This document shows, in pieces, positions 18,847 to 28,023 of a stretch of DNA of 64,000 nucleotides. Origin of the DNA: Vibrio lentus (GTDB taxonomy: Bacteria > Pseudomonadota > Gammaproteobacteria > Enterobacterales > Vibrionaceae). The stretch is from NCBI RefSeq assembly GCF_030409755.1, contig NZ_JAUFQE010000001.1, positions 1,116,001 to 1,180,000 of the forward strand. Direction: 5' to 3'. Every line of letters starts with the position of its first letter. Within the stretch, counting starts at the first letter, position 1. A program made the position numbers and the translations under genes. The notes beneath the pieces were generated by a model. The model was not told the origin of the DNA and ran no database searches. It was given only the letters and a program-made list of their open reading frames with translations.

Positions 18847-18878
18847 ATAAAAAATTAGTCGACATAGGCCGACTAATT
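18847..18878 (-). terminator. Terminator between the glucosidase and lacI-type genes
   Basis: AATTAGTCG/CGACTAATT stem with an 8-base loop; on the minus strand it is followed by TTTTTTAT. It separates the 6-phospho-beta-glucosidase transcript from the repressor gene, which may then need readthrough or its own promoter. Confidence 0.8.
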
Positions 18879-18929
18879 CATTGCAAAATCACAGCTCACA
18901 GTTCGTATAACTGCGCTGGGAAATGCATT

Positions 18930-20387
<1,458 letters not shown>

Positions 20388-20430
20388 TTATTCGTGAAAA
20401 AGATCAGGATTTGAGAGCTCATTACAGCCC

Positions 20431-20478
20431 TGAAACCGATTTCAATAAAAGCAAAGATACAGATTGAAACCGGTTTCA
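20431..20478. promoter_or_regulatory. Tandem LacI-type operators
   Basis: TGAAACCGATTTCA at 20431-20444 and the perfect palindrome TGAAACCGGTTTCA at 20465-20478 lie 62-109 bp upstream of the glucosidase start. Their centres are 34 bp apart, about three helical turns, so two repressor dimers could bind one face. The neighbouring LacI-type protein is the expected ligand. The nucleotidase gene starts about 210 bp away on the other side. Confidence 0.8.
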
Positions 20479-20686
20479 GCAAGGTGGTTTTGATCTTTTT
20501 TTGATCGAAGGCTCAATGAAACCTCATTAAGAGTGAGCCTTGATATCATCAAAACAACGGCCAACTCAAAAGGTAAATACAGGTAATTAGACGCGAGATC
20601 TAAGTAAGGAGTGTGTACTGACTCACACTCATTTAACCCTCCCTCCCTAAAATGGCAAACGTTCCCTTCACTGACATGAGCACGCT

Positions 20687-22249
20687 ATGAAAAACCTTAA
20701 AATGAAACCTTTATGTTTTGCTGTCTCCGTATTAACGACAGTGGCTTCAATGCCAACCTTAGCCGAAATAAAAGAAATCACCCTGCTTCATACCAACGAT
20801 ATTGAAAGTGTTTACGAGCCCGTAGATGCGTTCTGGAATGATGACATTGAGCTGATTGGCGGTATCCCTTACTTGGCGACGTTGATCAAAAACGTACAAG
20901 CTGAGGAAGGAACCAGTTTCCTATTAGACGCTGGTGACATTTATACGGGCGCACTCTCTAAAAAATCGGAAGGCAAGCTGCCTTTCGACCTATATAACTC
21001 AATGGGTTATGACGTAATCACACTCGGTAATCATGAATTCGAATACGGTTGGGAATCATTGGTAGAAACCATGCCTCGTGCTCGTTTCCCTGTACTCAAC
21101 GCGAATATCTTCCATGAAGCTTCTGATTCTATGTTTGCTCAACCTTACACAATCATTGAACGTGATGGAGTTAAAATCGGCGTGATTGGTGTCATGGGAA
21201 TTGACGCGTTCTACAACACAATGTGGAAAGGAAACCGTAAAGGGTTAACCGTCAAAGATCCTACGGAAATCGCTCAAAAATGGGCTGATAAGATCCGCGA
21301 TGATGTCGACATGATCGTGGTACTAACGCACCAAAATAAGACGGCTCCAATGCAAACCGACAAAGAAGCCGACGCTGAAGTTCAGCGCGGATTCGATGAA
21401 GATTACGCAATGGCAGGAAAGCTAAAAGGCGTAGACGTTATTTTCGGTGGTCACTCTGACAACGGCTTAATCGAACCCGTTGTACATCCAAAAACCGGCA
21501 CCGTTATCGGCTTAACCTTTGGTCAGGGCATGCACCTTGGCTACACTAAATTTACTGTCGATACTGAAAAACACGATGTGAAATTCTTAGGCGGGAGACT
21601 GATCCCTGTCGAGTCAGCCAAGCTTAAACGTGATGAAGCAACATACGCTTTGATTCAAAAAGTGCGAGATGATAATCCAACGCTGGCTGACCAATTGGCA
21701 ACCCTTGATCGTGCCGCTTCACGTCGTTATTACCGAGAGTCGAATGTTGGTAACCTTGTGGCTGATTTGATGAAAGATGCAGGCCAAGCCGACATCGCGA
21801 TGATCAGCTCAGGCAGCCTACGTGTTGACCTAAATCCAGGTGCAGTCACTCGTGAAAATGTAATGAACCTTTTCCCGTTTACTGACACACTAACAGTGGT
21901 CGAACTCACGGGTGACAACGTTCAAGAGCTGCTTGAATACAGCTACACATTACCTTACGGTCTGGCGCAATTCTCAGGGATTAAAGCCACTTACGACAGT
22001 ACAAAACCGGAAGGTGAGCGTTTAATTAGTTTGAGTATCAACGGCGAGCCCGTATCCGAGAATCAGAAGTACAAAGTTGCGACATATTCGTACGCAGCCA
22101 GTGGTGGCGATGGCTACACGGTATTTAATAAAGGCGAAACACTATCGAACGGAGATCCGGTCATGCAAGTACTGATTAAAGGTTTCCAAGAACGCAAAAA
22201 CATCATAGTTCCTGAACTTGGTCGTCAAGTCGATGTAAGTCGTCAGTAA
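20687..22249 (+). CDS. Periplasmic 5'-nucleotidase/2',3'-cyclic phosphodiesterase (UshA/CpdB superfamily)
   Basis: A 520-residue secreted enzyme with signal peptide ending MPTLA. The N-terminal metallophosphoesterase domain has the dimetal motifs LLHTNDIESVY near 33, DAGD near 85, GNHEFEYG near 117, THQN near 212 and GGHSD near 256. The C-terminal 5'-nucleotidase domain contains SSGSLRVDLNPG near 370 and YSYAASGGDGY near 467, the substrate-binding region. It releases phosphate and nucleosides for uptake. Exact substrate (UDP-sugar, AMP or cyclic nucleotide) is undetermined. Confidence 0.87.
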   Translation: MKNLKMKPLCFAVSVLTTVASMPTLAEIKEITLLHTNDIESVYEPVDAFWNDDIELIGGIPYLATLIKNVQAEEGTSFLLDAGDIYTGALSKKSEGKLPFDLYNSMGYDVITLGNHEFEYGWESLVETMPRARFPVLNANIFHEASDSMFAQPYTIIERDGVKIGVIGVMGIDAFYNTMWKGNRKGLTVKDPTEIAQKWADKIRDDVDMIVVLTHQNKTAPMQTDKEADAEVQRGFDEDYAMAGKLKGVDVIFGGHSDNGLIEPVVHPKTGTVIGLTFGQGMHLGYTKFTVDTEKHDVKFLGGRLIPVESAKLKRDEATYALIQKVRDDNPTLADQLATLDRAASRRYYRESNVGNLVADLMKDAGQADIAMISSGSLRVDLNPGAVTRENVMNLFPFTDTLTVVELTGDNVQELLEYSYTLPYGLAQFSGIKATYDSTKPEGERLISLSINGEPVSENQKYKVATYSYAASGGDGYTVFNKGETLSNGDPVMQVLIKGFQERKNIIVPELGRQVDVSRQ

Positions 22250-22310
22250 CAGAGATATCCAACAGCCAACGTCATAAAATATGTATCAGGGATTAGCAGG
22301 TACAACGCTC

Positions 22311-23705
22311 ATGAGAACTCAGTTCAATTGCTGTAAAACATATAACTGTAGCAACCTTGCTAACCCTGATCTAAGCCTCTACCAAACTAGTTCTCAACTT
22401 GGTTTTGCGTCTTACAAATGCCCCTTATGTGGGGCATTTACTCCGATATTGGAAAACGAACCTATTTTGTCCTTAACCAGACAAATTGAATCCAACCAAC
22501 TCCAATTGCCCAATGTCGAATGCCCTACTTGTCTAAAGCAGACCTACACTCACGCTTATGGTTACACCAGAATCGGCACGCCACGGCTTAAATGCCAGCA
22601 ATGTTCATCCGTTTTCAGCTTATTAAGTCCAAACAAAATTGCTCGCACACTTCAGCCTTTACTGGCTCTGTTGTTGTCTGGAACATTACCTTGTGAGCTC
22701 CTTCAGAAATCGCAACTCAACAGTAAGACTTTCTATGTACGTATCAAGCAGCTATCTTCGCTACTGAGGCAACTCAACCAGTTATACATTCAACAATATC
22801 TAGGTGAATCTGAAGGCTGCCTATCTCTGCACACGGCAAGCTTTACCTCGCTGTCACGTTCAGGACAAGGGCACAGCCTAAAATGCTGGAACCTATCTAC
22901 AACAGAATGTCGCTACGGCTTTCATGTTTTAGATACCGATAATTTGTACCTAAATAGAACACAAACCGAGACTGTTGGGCTTTATTATTTAGATACAGTG
23001 GAAGCACTCCCTGCCTTGTCAGATTCTTCGTTTCAAATGGTTCAGGCAACATATGACAAGATTTTCGCCAGAACTAAATTTGACGAACTAGGCTATGCGA
23101 TCCAAGCAGAATGCCAATCAAACAATGGCGAGATACTTCGTCCTGTTTACGCCGCCCATGCTCACTGGATAAGCCTTTCCAAATTATTACCTAAGTACCA
23201 TTCATTCGATTTCTTTCTCGAACACGAGAGTTTTATTCGAGGCGGTGCGATCACCAACCTGACGCCAGAAGTGATATCTGGCAATTACAACCTCTACTAC
23301 TTATACGCACAGCGATCGCTAGCCGTTACGCCCTCTCTTATCGAGCACAAAAGCATTGGATGGTGGGGAGAAACATGGTCGACACAAACTCGGCATTACC
23401 CAAGCGGCTACTGGGATATCACCTTCTGTGCATTAACGGCCAATAAAAAGCCAACTCTTGAGTTTAATGGTGTTGAATGGCATCAAGACTACCTTGAACA
23501 GCTCCACCAATGGCTGCCACTTGAACATCAAAAAACGCTCTCCTACGAGATGGCTAAACATTGGCGAACGATCTTTACCTATTTATACAACTTCACCTAC
23601 AGCCAACAGAGAAGCGCGTTTTTTGGCGAATTTGACTTCACTTCTATCACAGAGATAGCCTCAGCACTTAACCAGTACGCTGCAAATTCACCACATAGGA
23701 AATAG
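22311..23705 (+). CDS. Zinc-ribbon protein resembling a domesticated transposase
   Basis: A 464-residue protein of unknown function. Four cysteine clusters occupy the first 110 residues: FNCCKTYNC, YKCPLCGAF, VECPTCLKQ and LKCQQCSSVF. The last two, separated by a YGYTRIGTPR-type linker, match the CPxC-GxxxxG-R-CxxC-F zinc ribbon found in IS1/IS1595-type transposases. A helical, possibly helix-turn-helix stretch follows near 125-160, then a mixed domain with no obvious DDE triad. There are no terminal repeats or target duplications around it. The ATG at 22311 gives the conserved-looking start; an in-frame ATG lies at 22281. It follows the nucleotidase gene. Confidence 0.6.
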   Translation: MRTQFNCCKTYNCSNLANPDLSLYQTSSQLGFASYKCPLCGAFTPILENEPILSLTRQIESNQLQLPNVECPTCLKQTYTHAYGYTRIGTPRLKCQQCSSVFSLLSPNKIARTLQPLLALLLSGTLPCELLQKSQLNSKTFYVRIKQLSSLLRQLNQLYIQQYLGESEGCLSLHTASFTSLSRSGQGHSLKCWNLSTTECRYGFHVLDTDNLYLNRTQTETVGLYYLDTVEALPALSDSSFQMVQATYDKIFARTKFDELGYAIQAECQSNNGEILRPVYAAHAHWISLSKLLPKYHSFDFFLEHESFIRGGAITNLTPEVISGNYNLYYLYAQRSLAVTPSLIEHKSIGWWGETWSTQTRHYPSGYWDITFCALTANKKPTLEFNGVEWHQDYLEQLHQWLPLEHQKTLSYEMAKHWRTIFTYLYNFTYSQQRSAFFGEFDFTSITEIASALNQYAANSPHRK

Positions 23706-23778
23706 TCGAACAATCCTGTTTGACCCGTCTACCAGTGTAGGCTTTAGACTTCATACTCAATTTACATCGAGGTATGTC

Positions 23779-24693
23779 ATGTCTATCAATCGTTCCTTTG
23801 CAGTGCCTCAACCACTGCTGTCATTTTTTAATTCGCTATCCGACCCAGCTAAAGGAATTGCACTCGCGCTTATCTCGAACGCGCTGTTTATTTTAGTGGG
23901 TGTGATCGTGCGAGAGTTAAGCCATACCATCGACATCTTCCAAATTCTACTGTTTCGTCAGCTTGTTTTTGTGACTCTGTTAATGCCTTCTATCGTCAGT
24001 AACATGGATGCGATGCTCAACCCTAAGATGGTGTCGATGCATGCGTGGCGCGTCACCGGGGCGTTCATCGCCCTCTACTTTAGCTTCTTAACCGTAAGTA
24101 ACATTCCGTTTGCCGACGCGACCGCGTTAGGGTTTATGAAGGTGTTGTTTGTTGCGGTCATCTCAAAGATGTTCTTGCAAGAAAATGTTGGATTCGCACG
24201 AATGACCACGATTCTTCTGGGTTTTACGGGAGTAATGCTGGTTGTGCAACCGACGTTAGAAAGTGAGTCTTTGTTCTATATCGGGACAGGGTTGGTTGCT
24301 GCATTAGGTGCCGCGATAGCAGTTATCTGTGTGAGAAAAATGGCCAATGTAGAATCCAAGGTCGTGGTGTTGGCTTATCAAGCGATATTCGTTGGTGCAG
24401 TCGCTCTAGTTCCGGCAATTATTGAGTGGAAATGGCCAACAGGTTCTGAATTCCTGCTGTTGATATTGGTTGGTGTGATCTCGTCTATTGGTCAATGGTT
24501 TGGTGTGACGGCCTACAAATGGGGAGAAGCGAACGTGGTTTCAAATGTTGAGTACTCACAAATGATCTACTCAATGATTCTTGGTTACTTGTTGTTTGCT
24601 GAACTGCCGAACTCTGTCGCTCTAGTCGGCGCAGCTGTTATCGTATTGAGTGCCATCATGCCTTTTGTAATCAAGGCTAAAAAGAACAAATAA
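23779..24693 (+). CDS. EamA-family (DMT) transporter
   Basis: A 304-residue inner-membrane protein with about ten hydrophobic helices forming two EamA repeats, roughly residues 25-160 and 175-300. The motif FADATALGFMKVLFVAVISKMFLQE is typical of the S-adenosylmethionine/amino acid-type EamA exporters. The substrate is unknown. It is a single gene ending at a hairpin shared with the convergent lipoprotein gene. Confidence 0.85.
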   Translation: MSINRSFAVPQPLLSFFNSLSDPAKGIALALISNALFILVGVIVRELSHTIDIFQILLFRQLVFVTLLMPSIVSNMDAMLNPKMVSMHAWRVTGAFIALYFSFLTVSNIPFADATALGFMKVLFVAVISKMFLQENVGFARMTTILLGFTGVMLVVQPTLESESLFYIGTGLVAALGAAIAVICVRKMANVESKVVVLAYQAIFVGAVALVPAIIEWKWPTGSEFLLLILVGVISSIGQWFGVTAYKWGEANVVSNVEYSQMIYSMILGYLLFAELPNSVALVGAAVIVLSAIMPFVIKAKKNK

Positions 24694-24726
24694 CTCGAAG
24701 CTAATCACTGCTACATCCATACCATC

Positions 24727-24754
24727 AAGCCCCTATTGTATTAAATTGGGGCTT
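24727..24754. terminator. Hairpin between convergent genes
   Basis: AAGCCCC/GGGGCTT stem with a 14-base loop. The T-rich tail on the plus strand is weak, so efficiency is uncertain. Confidence 0.6.
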
Positions 24755-24767
24755 CTCTTCTCTCAAA

Positions 24768-25295
24768 TCAATGCTGCTCGAAATACTGGTCATGTTGAGA
24801 TTTTCCAGATTGGTCTTGGGTTCCAGGATAGAACTGAACAAGTGTCTGATCGGCTAAAGTGAGGTGAATCCAACCTTCTTTAACTTTCAACCAATTGGTG
24901 CCGTTTGTCTCGTAGACGATGGGGAAACTGCCCCAGCCGGATTCTGATACCTGCAACTCTTGAAAACGGTCAATTGGAGTCAGTATATTGCTGTTGAAGT
25001 CAGCATCGGAGTAAACCAACAGAGGCTTAATAGCATCGTTTGGCTTAAATGTATAACAGCTTACAGAGGCGGAAGTGCGATCAAACCACTGGTAGGGTTG
25101 TGCTCCTGTAAAATCGTAGACAGTACAGTCATTAAATTGAATGGCCCACTCTTGGTGAGCTTTAAAACCAAGGTAGCCTATTGGCTGTGATGGTTGCTCA
25201 GGCTTCGAGTCAGCTTCTGGTTCATACACCGGTTCTGAGGTAGCACATCCCATAAGCCCAAGACTAAAAAGGAAAGTTACAGCAAGCTTCATCAT
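24768..25295 (-). CDS. Putative lipoprotein
   Basis: About 175 residues with a lipobox, SLGLMGCATS, giving a lipidated Cys near residue 17, then a Pro/Glu-rich linker (PEADSKPEQPSQP) and a compact domain. The domain has alternating strands and an SH3-like feel (GWGSFPIVYETNGTNWLKVKEGWIHL). Several in-frame ATGs exist; the one at 25295 is best spaced from GAGG. Function unknown; it is likely in the outer membrane or periplasm. Confidence 0.65.
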   Translation of the reverse strand: MMKLAVTFLFSLGLMGCATSEPVYEPEADSKPEQPSQPIGYLGFKAHQEWAIQFNDCTVYDFTGAQPYQWFDRTSASVSCYTFKPNDAIKPLLVYSDADFNSNILTPIDRFQELQVSESGWGSFPIVYETNGTNWLKVKEGWIHLTLADQTLVQFYPGTQDQSGKSQHDQYFEQH

Positions 25296-25346
25296 TGTCA
25301 TACCTCAGTTCCGTTAGTAGATGAGTAACTCAATTAAGTCTCTACA

Positions 25347-25736
25347 TTAAACGGTAAGTTCCAAGCGATTACCATCGGGATCGAGTACACAGCTCTCATA
25401 ATAGCCATCACCTGTTCGTCTTGGTCCGTCTAGGCGCTCATATCCATCCTCAATTAGGCGACTTGTGAGTTCATCGACCGCCTCTTCAGATCCTAGTGAA
25501 ATCGCCATATGAATGAAGCCCGTGAATTGATCATAGATATCATCTTTCGATTCAGGAACCGAATCCATTTCCATGATCTCTAAGCGACTACCACTTTCAA
25601 AAGACAAGAAATATGAAGAGAAACCTTTGCTTGGATTGTGATATTTCTGGTTAGACTTCGCACCAAAGTAATCCTCATAAAAGCGTTTAAGCACTTCGAG
25701 TTGTTTGGTCCAAATCGCGATGTGTTCGATCTTCAT
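25347..25736 (-). CDS. VOC-family (glyoxalase/bleomycin resistance-like) protein
   Basis: A 129-residue single vicinal-oxygen-chelate unit: KIEHIAIWTKQLEVLKRFYEDYFGA at the start, FIHMAISLGSEEAVDELTSRL in the middle and YYESCVLDPDGNRLELTV at the end. The expected metal ligands (His near 4, Glu near 56, His near 80 and a C-terminal Glu) are present. The substrate is unknown. The ATG at 25736, with GAGGTGA upstream, is preferred to one 9 bp earlier. Confidence 0.85.
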   Translation of the reverse strand: MKIEHIAIWTKQLEVLKRFYEDYFGAKSNQKYHNPSKGFSSYFLSFESGSRLEIMEMDSVPESKDDIYDQFTGFIHMAISLGSEEAVDELTSRLIEDGYERLDGPRRTGDGYYESCVLDPDGNRLELTV

Positions 25737-25944
25737 TTTTATCACCTCATGTTTACGTATGACACTAGATTACTTGCCAAATCAGGAAGGATAAACAGAA
25801 CATAATTGATCAACGGTGTTCCTATTTTATAAGTCATTTAATTATCAAAATCACAACAATTAGCTGCACAGTATTAACATCTAAGCTTGTGTAATATATA
25901 GCTTTGATCAATAGTCGGTGTTTTACATAATCCGAGATTTAACT

Positions 25945-26832
25945 GTGAGCTTTTTAAAACTGATCATGCTAGCTGCCATATGGGGAGGCTCGTTCCTTTT
26001 CATGAGAATTGCAGCCAATCCTTTAGGCCCAGCAGTCCTAATTGAAGCGCGAGTTCTGTGCGCGGCAATCACCCTACTCTTGGTTTCTTTTTATCTGAAA
26101 AGGAAGCTCTCTTTTAATGCTCATGCGAAACACTTTTTCATTCTTGGCTTGTTTAACACTGCGCTTCCTTTTTTGTTTTTCGCTTATGCGGCTCAAACAC
26201 TCAATGCGTCGACCCTTGCCATCCTTAACTCCACAGCGCCAATTTGGGCTGCGATCATCGGGGCGATATGGACAAAAACCGCACTTGAGAAGAAGGTGTT
26301 ACTCGGGTTAGGTATTGGTGTCACGGGCGTATGTGTGTTGGTCGGTTGGGACGCGATGAACATCGGCCAAGAAGCGATTGTGCCAATTTTCGCTGCCGTG
26401 ATGGCTGCATTCAGCTACGGCATCGCCTCTAACTACACCAAAACAGCACCAAAAGTTGAGGCGTTCAATAACGCACACGGCAGTATGTGGGCGGCAGTAT
26501 TGATCGTATTGCCATTTGTGTTCTTTATTCCGATGAGAGAAGCACCCGATCTCACGATCACGACTTCGGTCATCTTGCTCGGCGCGGTGTGTACTGGTTT
26601 AGCATACTTACTTTATTTCAATCTCATCTCTGAATTGGGCGCACCTTCGGCATTGTCGGTGACCTTCCTGATTCCAGTATTTGGTATTCTTTGGGGCAAC
26701 TTGTTCTTAGATGAAGCCATCGGTATCAACACGATCATTGGTTCGATTCTTGTTATCACAGGCACCATGTTGGTGACTGGAATGTCGCCAATGAAAATGC
26801 TCAAAGCCGCTCGTCAAAAACGCGCGCAATAA
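25945..26832 (+). CDS. EamA-family (DMT) transporter
   Basis: About 295 residues and ten predicted helices in two EamA repeats. It opens LKLIMLAAIWGGSFLFMRIA, a classic first helix of RhaT/YdcZ-like exporters; the second repeat contains AVCTGLAYLLYFNLISELGAPSAL. The GTG at 25945 places the first helix at the N-terminus; an earlier in-frame GTG at 25918 exists. The substrate is unknown. It ends at a bidirectional terminator facing the LysR gene. Confidence 0.85.
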   Translation: MSFLKLIMLAAIWGGSFLFMRIAANPLGPAVLIEARVLCAAITLLLVSFYLKRKLSFNAHAKHFFILGLFNTALPFLFFAYAAQTLNASTLAILNSTAPIWAAIIGAIWTKTALEKKVLLGLGIGVTGVCVLVGWDAMNIGQEAIVPIFAAVMAAFSYGIASNYTKTAPKVEAFNNAHGSMWAAVLIVLPFVFFIPMREAPDLTITTSVILLGAVCTGLAYLLYFNLISELGAPSALSVTFLIPVFGILWGNLFLDEAIGINTIIGSILVITGTMLVTGMSPMKMLKAARQKRAQ

Positions 26833-26880
26833 ACAGGCTTAACCCAAAAACCTTAATTAAAATTCTGATGTAACAGAGAC

Positions 26881-26910
26881 AAAAACGGCATCCAAATGGA
26901 GGCCGTTTTT
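26881..26910. terminator. Bidirectional intrinsic terminator
   Basis: AAAAACGGC/GCCGTTTTT with a 12-base loop, between the convergent EamA and LysR genes. Confidence 0.88.
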
Positions 26911-26920
26911 CATTAAATCG

Positions 26921-27835
26921 TTAACAGCTTTGAGAACTCGTCATGTATTGCTGAATCTTGGTTCTTAACCATTGATGTGCCGGGTTTAAATCTGTTCGTT
27001 TATGCCAAATCATATACTGCTTCATGGGCAAGACCTCGAACGGCTGGTCGAGCACTTGCAATTGGAATCGCTCCGCAAACTGATTAGCAAAATCACGAGA
27101 CGTACTACCAACACAGTCGGAGCCAGAGACCAACACACACATCGTCATCAATGAATCACATTCGGAGCTGACTTTTCGCTGTTGTATCGGGCTTTTCGTA
27201 AAGTAATCTGCGGTATAAAGGCGAGAACGACGCATTCTGAAGGTGATGTGTTTCTCATGATAATACTGCGCTTCCGTCACCGATCCATCAATCCTTGGGT
27301 GCCCTTTCTTTGCGATCAACACGAGCTCATCTTCGATCACTTTCTGGTTCATATAACCATTCACTTGTGGATAGTGAATATCGATCGCTAAGTCGGCTTG
27401 CTGCATGCTCAAACTCTGCAGCAGATCTTCTTCATTGCTTGGCACCATATTGAATTCAATCGAGATGTTACCAAGCGTATCGTCCTTTTCCACAAGAGGC
27501 TGAAGCTTGGTTAAACCGATCTCGTTGACCAAAATTCGAAACACATGATGCTGCTGATTATCGAACTGCTTTAGCGTACTGACCGCGCTGGTTATCCCGT
27601 CCAGTGCGGGCTCTACACGTAACGCCAACTGCATCGCTGCATTGGTCGGCGTTATACCTCTACCCTCTCGAATAAAAAGGTCTGTACCCAATTGTGCTTG
27701 CAGCCGTTTCAAAGCGCCACTGACTCCAGGTTGAGTCATACCAAGCGATTCCGATGCAAGTGTGATCGATTTTAATCGATACACTTCTAAGAACACGCTC
27801 AATAGATTTAAATCCAACTTTTCCACGTCGCTCAC
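26921..27835 (-). CDS. LysR-family regulator, probably of the divergent alkylsulfatase
   Basis: About 304 residues. The N-terminal helix-turn-helix, LDLNLLSVFLEVYRLKSITLASESLGMTQPGVSGALKRLQ, is followed by the LysR linker and effector domain. A GTG at 27835 with GGGAGAG upstream is the likely start; an in-frame ATG exists 33 bp earlier. It is divergent to the alkylsulfatase gene, with a LysR-type dyad in the shared promoter, so it is the likely activator. Confidence 0.85.
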   Translation of the reverse strand: MSDVEKLDLNLLSVFLEVYRLKSITLASESLGMTQPGVSGALKRLQAQLGTDLFIREGRGITPTNAAMQLALRVEPALDGITSAVSTLKQFDNQQHHVFRILVNEIGLTKLQPLVEKDDTLGNISIEFNMVPSNEEDLLQSLSMQQADLAIDIHYPQVNGYMNQKVIEDELVLIAKKGHPRIDGSVTEAQYYHEKHITFRMRRSRLYTADYFTKSPIQQRKVSSECDSLMTMCVLVSGSDCVGSTSRDFANQFAERFQLQVLDQPFEVLPMKQYMIWHKRTDLNPAHQWLRTKIQQYMTSSQSC

Positions 27836-27963
27836 CGTTACTCTCCCTGTCAATGTGGTCTTAACCAATCATAGGTCAGGTTTTATCTTCGTTCCCTAAC
27901 CATTACACGACTCAATACATAGCCAATCGTGATGTATTAACTAAAGCTTACTTTATTTTTTGC

Positions 27964-27982
27964 TATATGTCTTAGTCATATA
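27964..27982. promoter_or_regulatory. LysR-type dyad in the divergent promoter
   Basis: TATATG-N7-CATATA includes the T-N11-A pattern of LysR boxes. It lies about 42-60 bp before the alkylsulfatase start and is a candidate site for the divergent regulator. Confidence 0.5.
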
Positions 27983-28023
27983 ATTACCTCAACGAAACGA
28001 AATCCCGAATTGAAGAGGCACCT

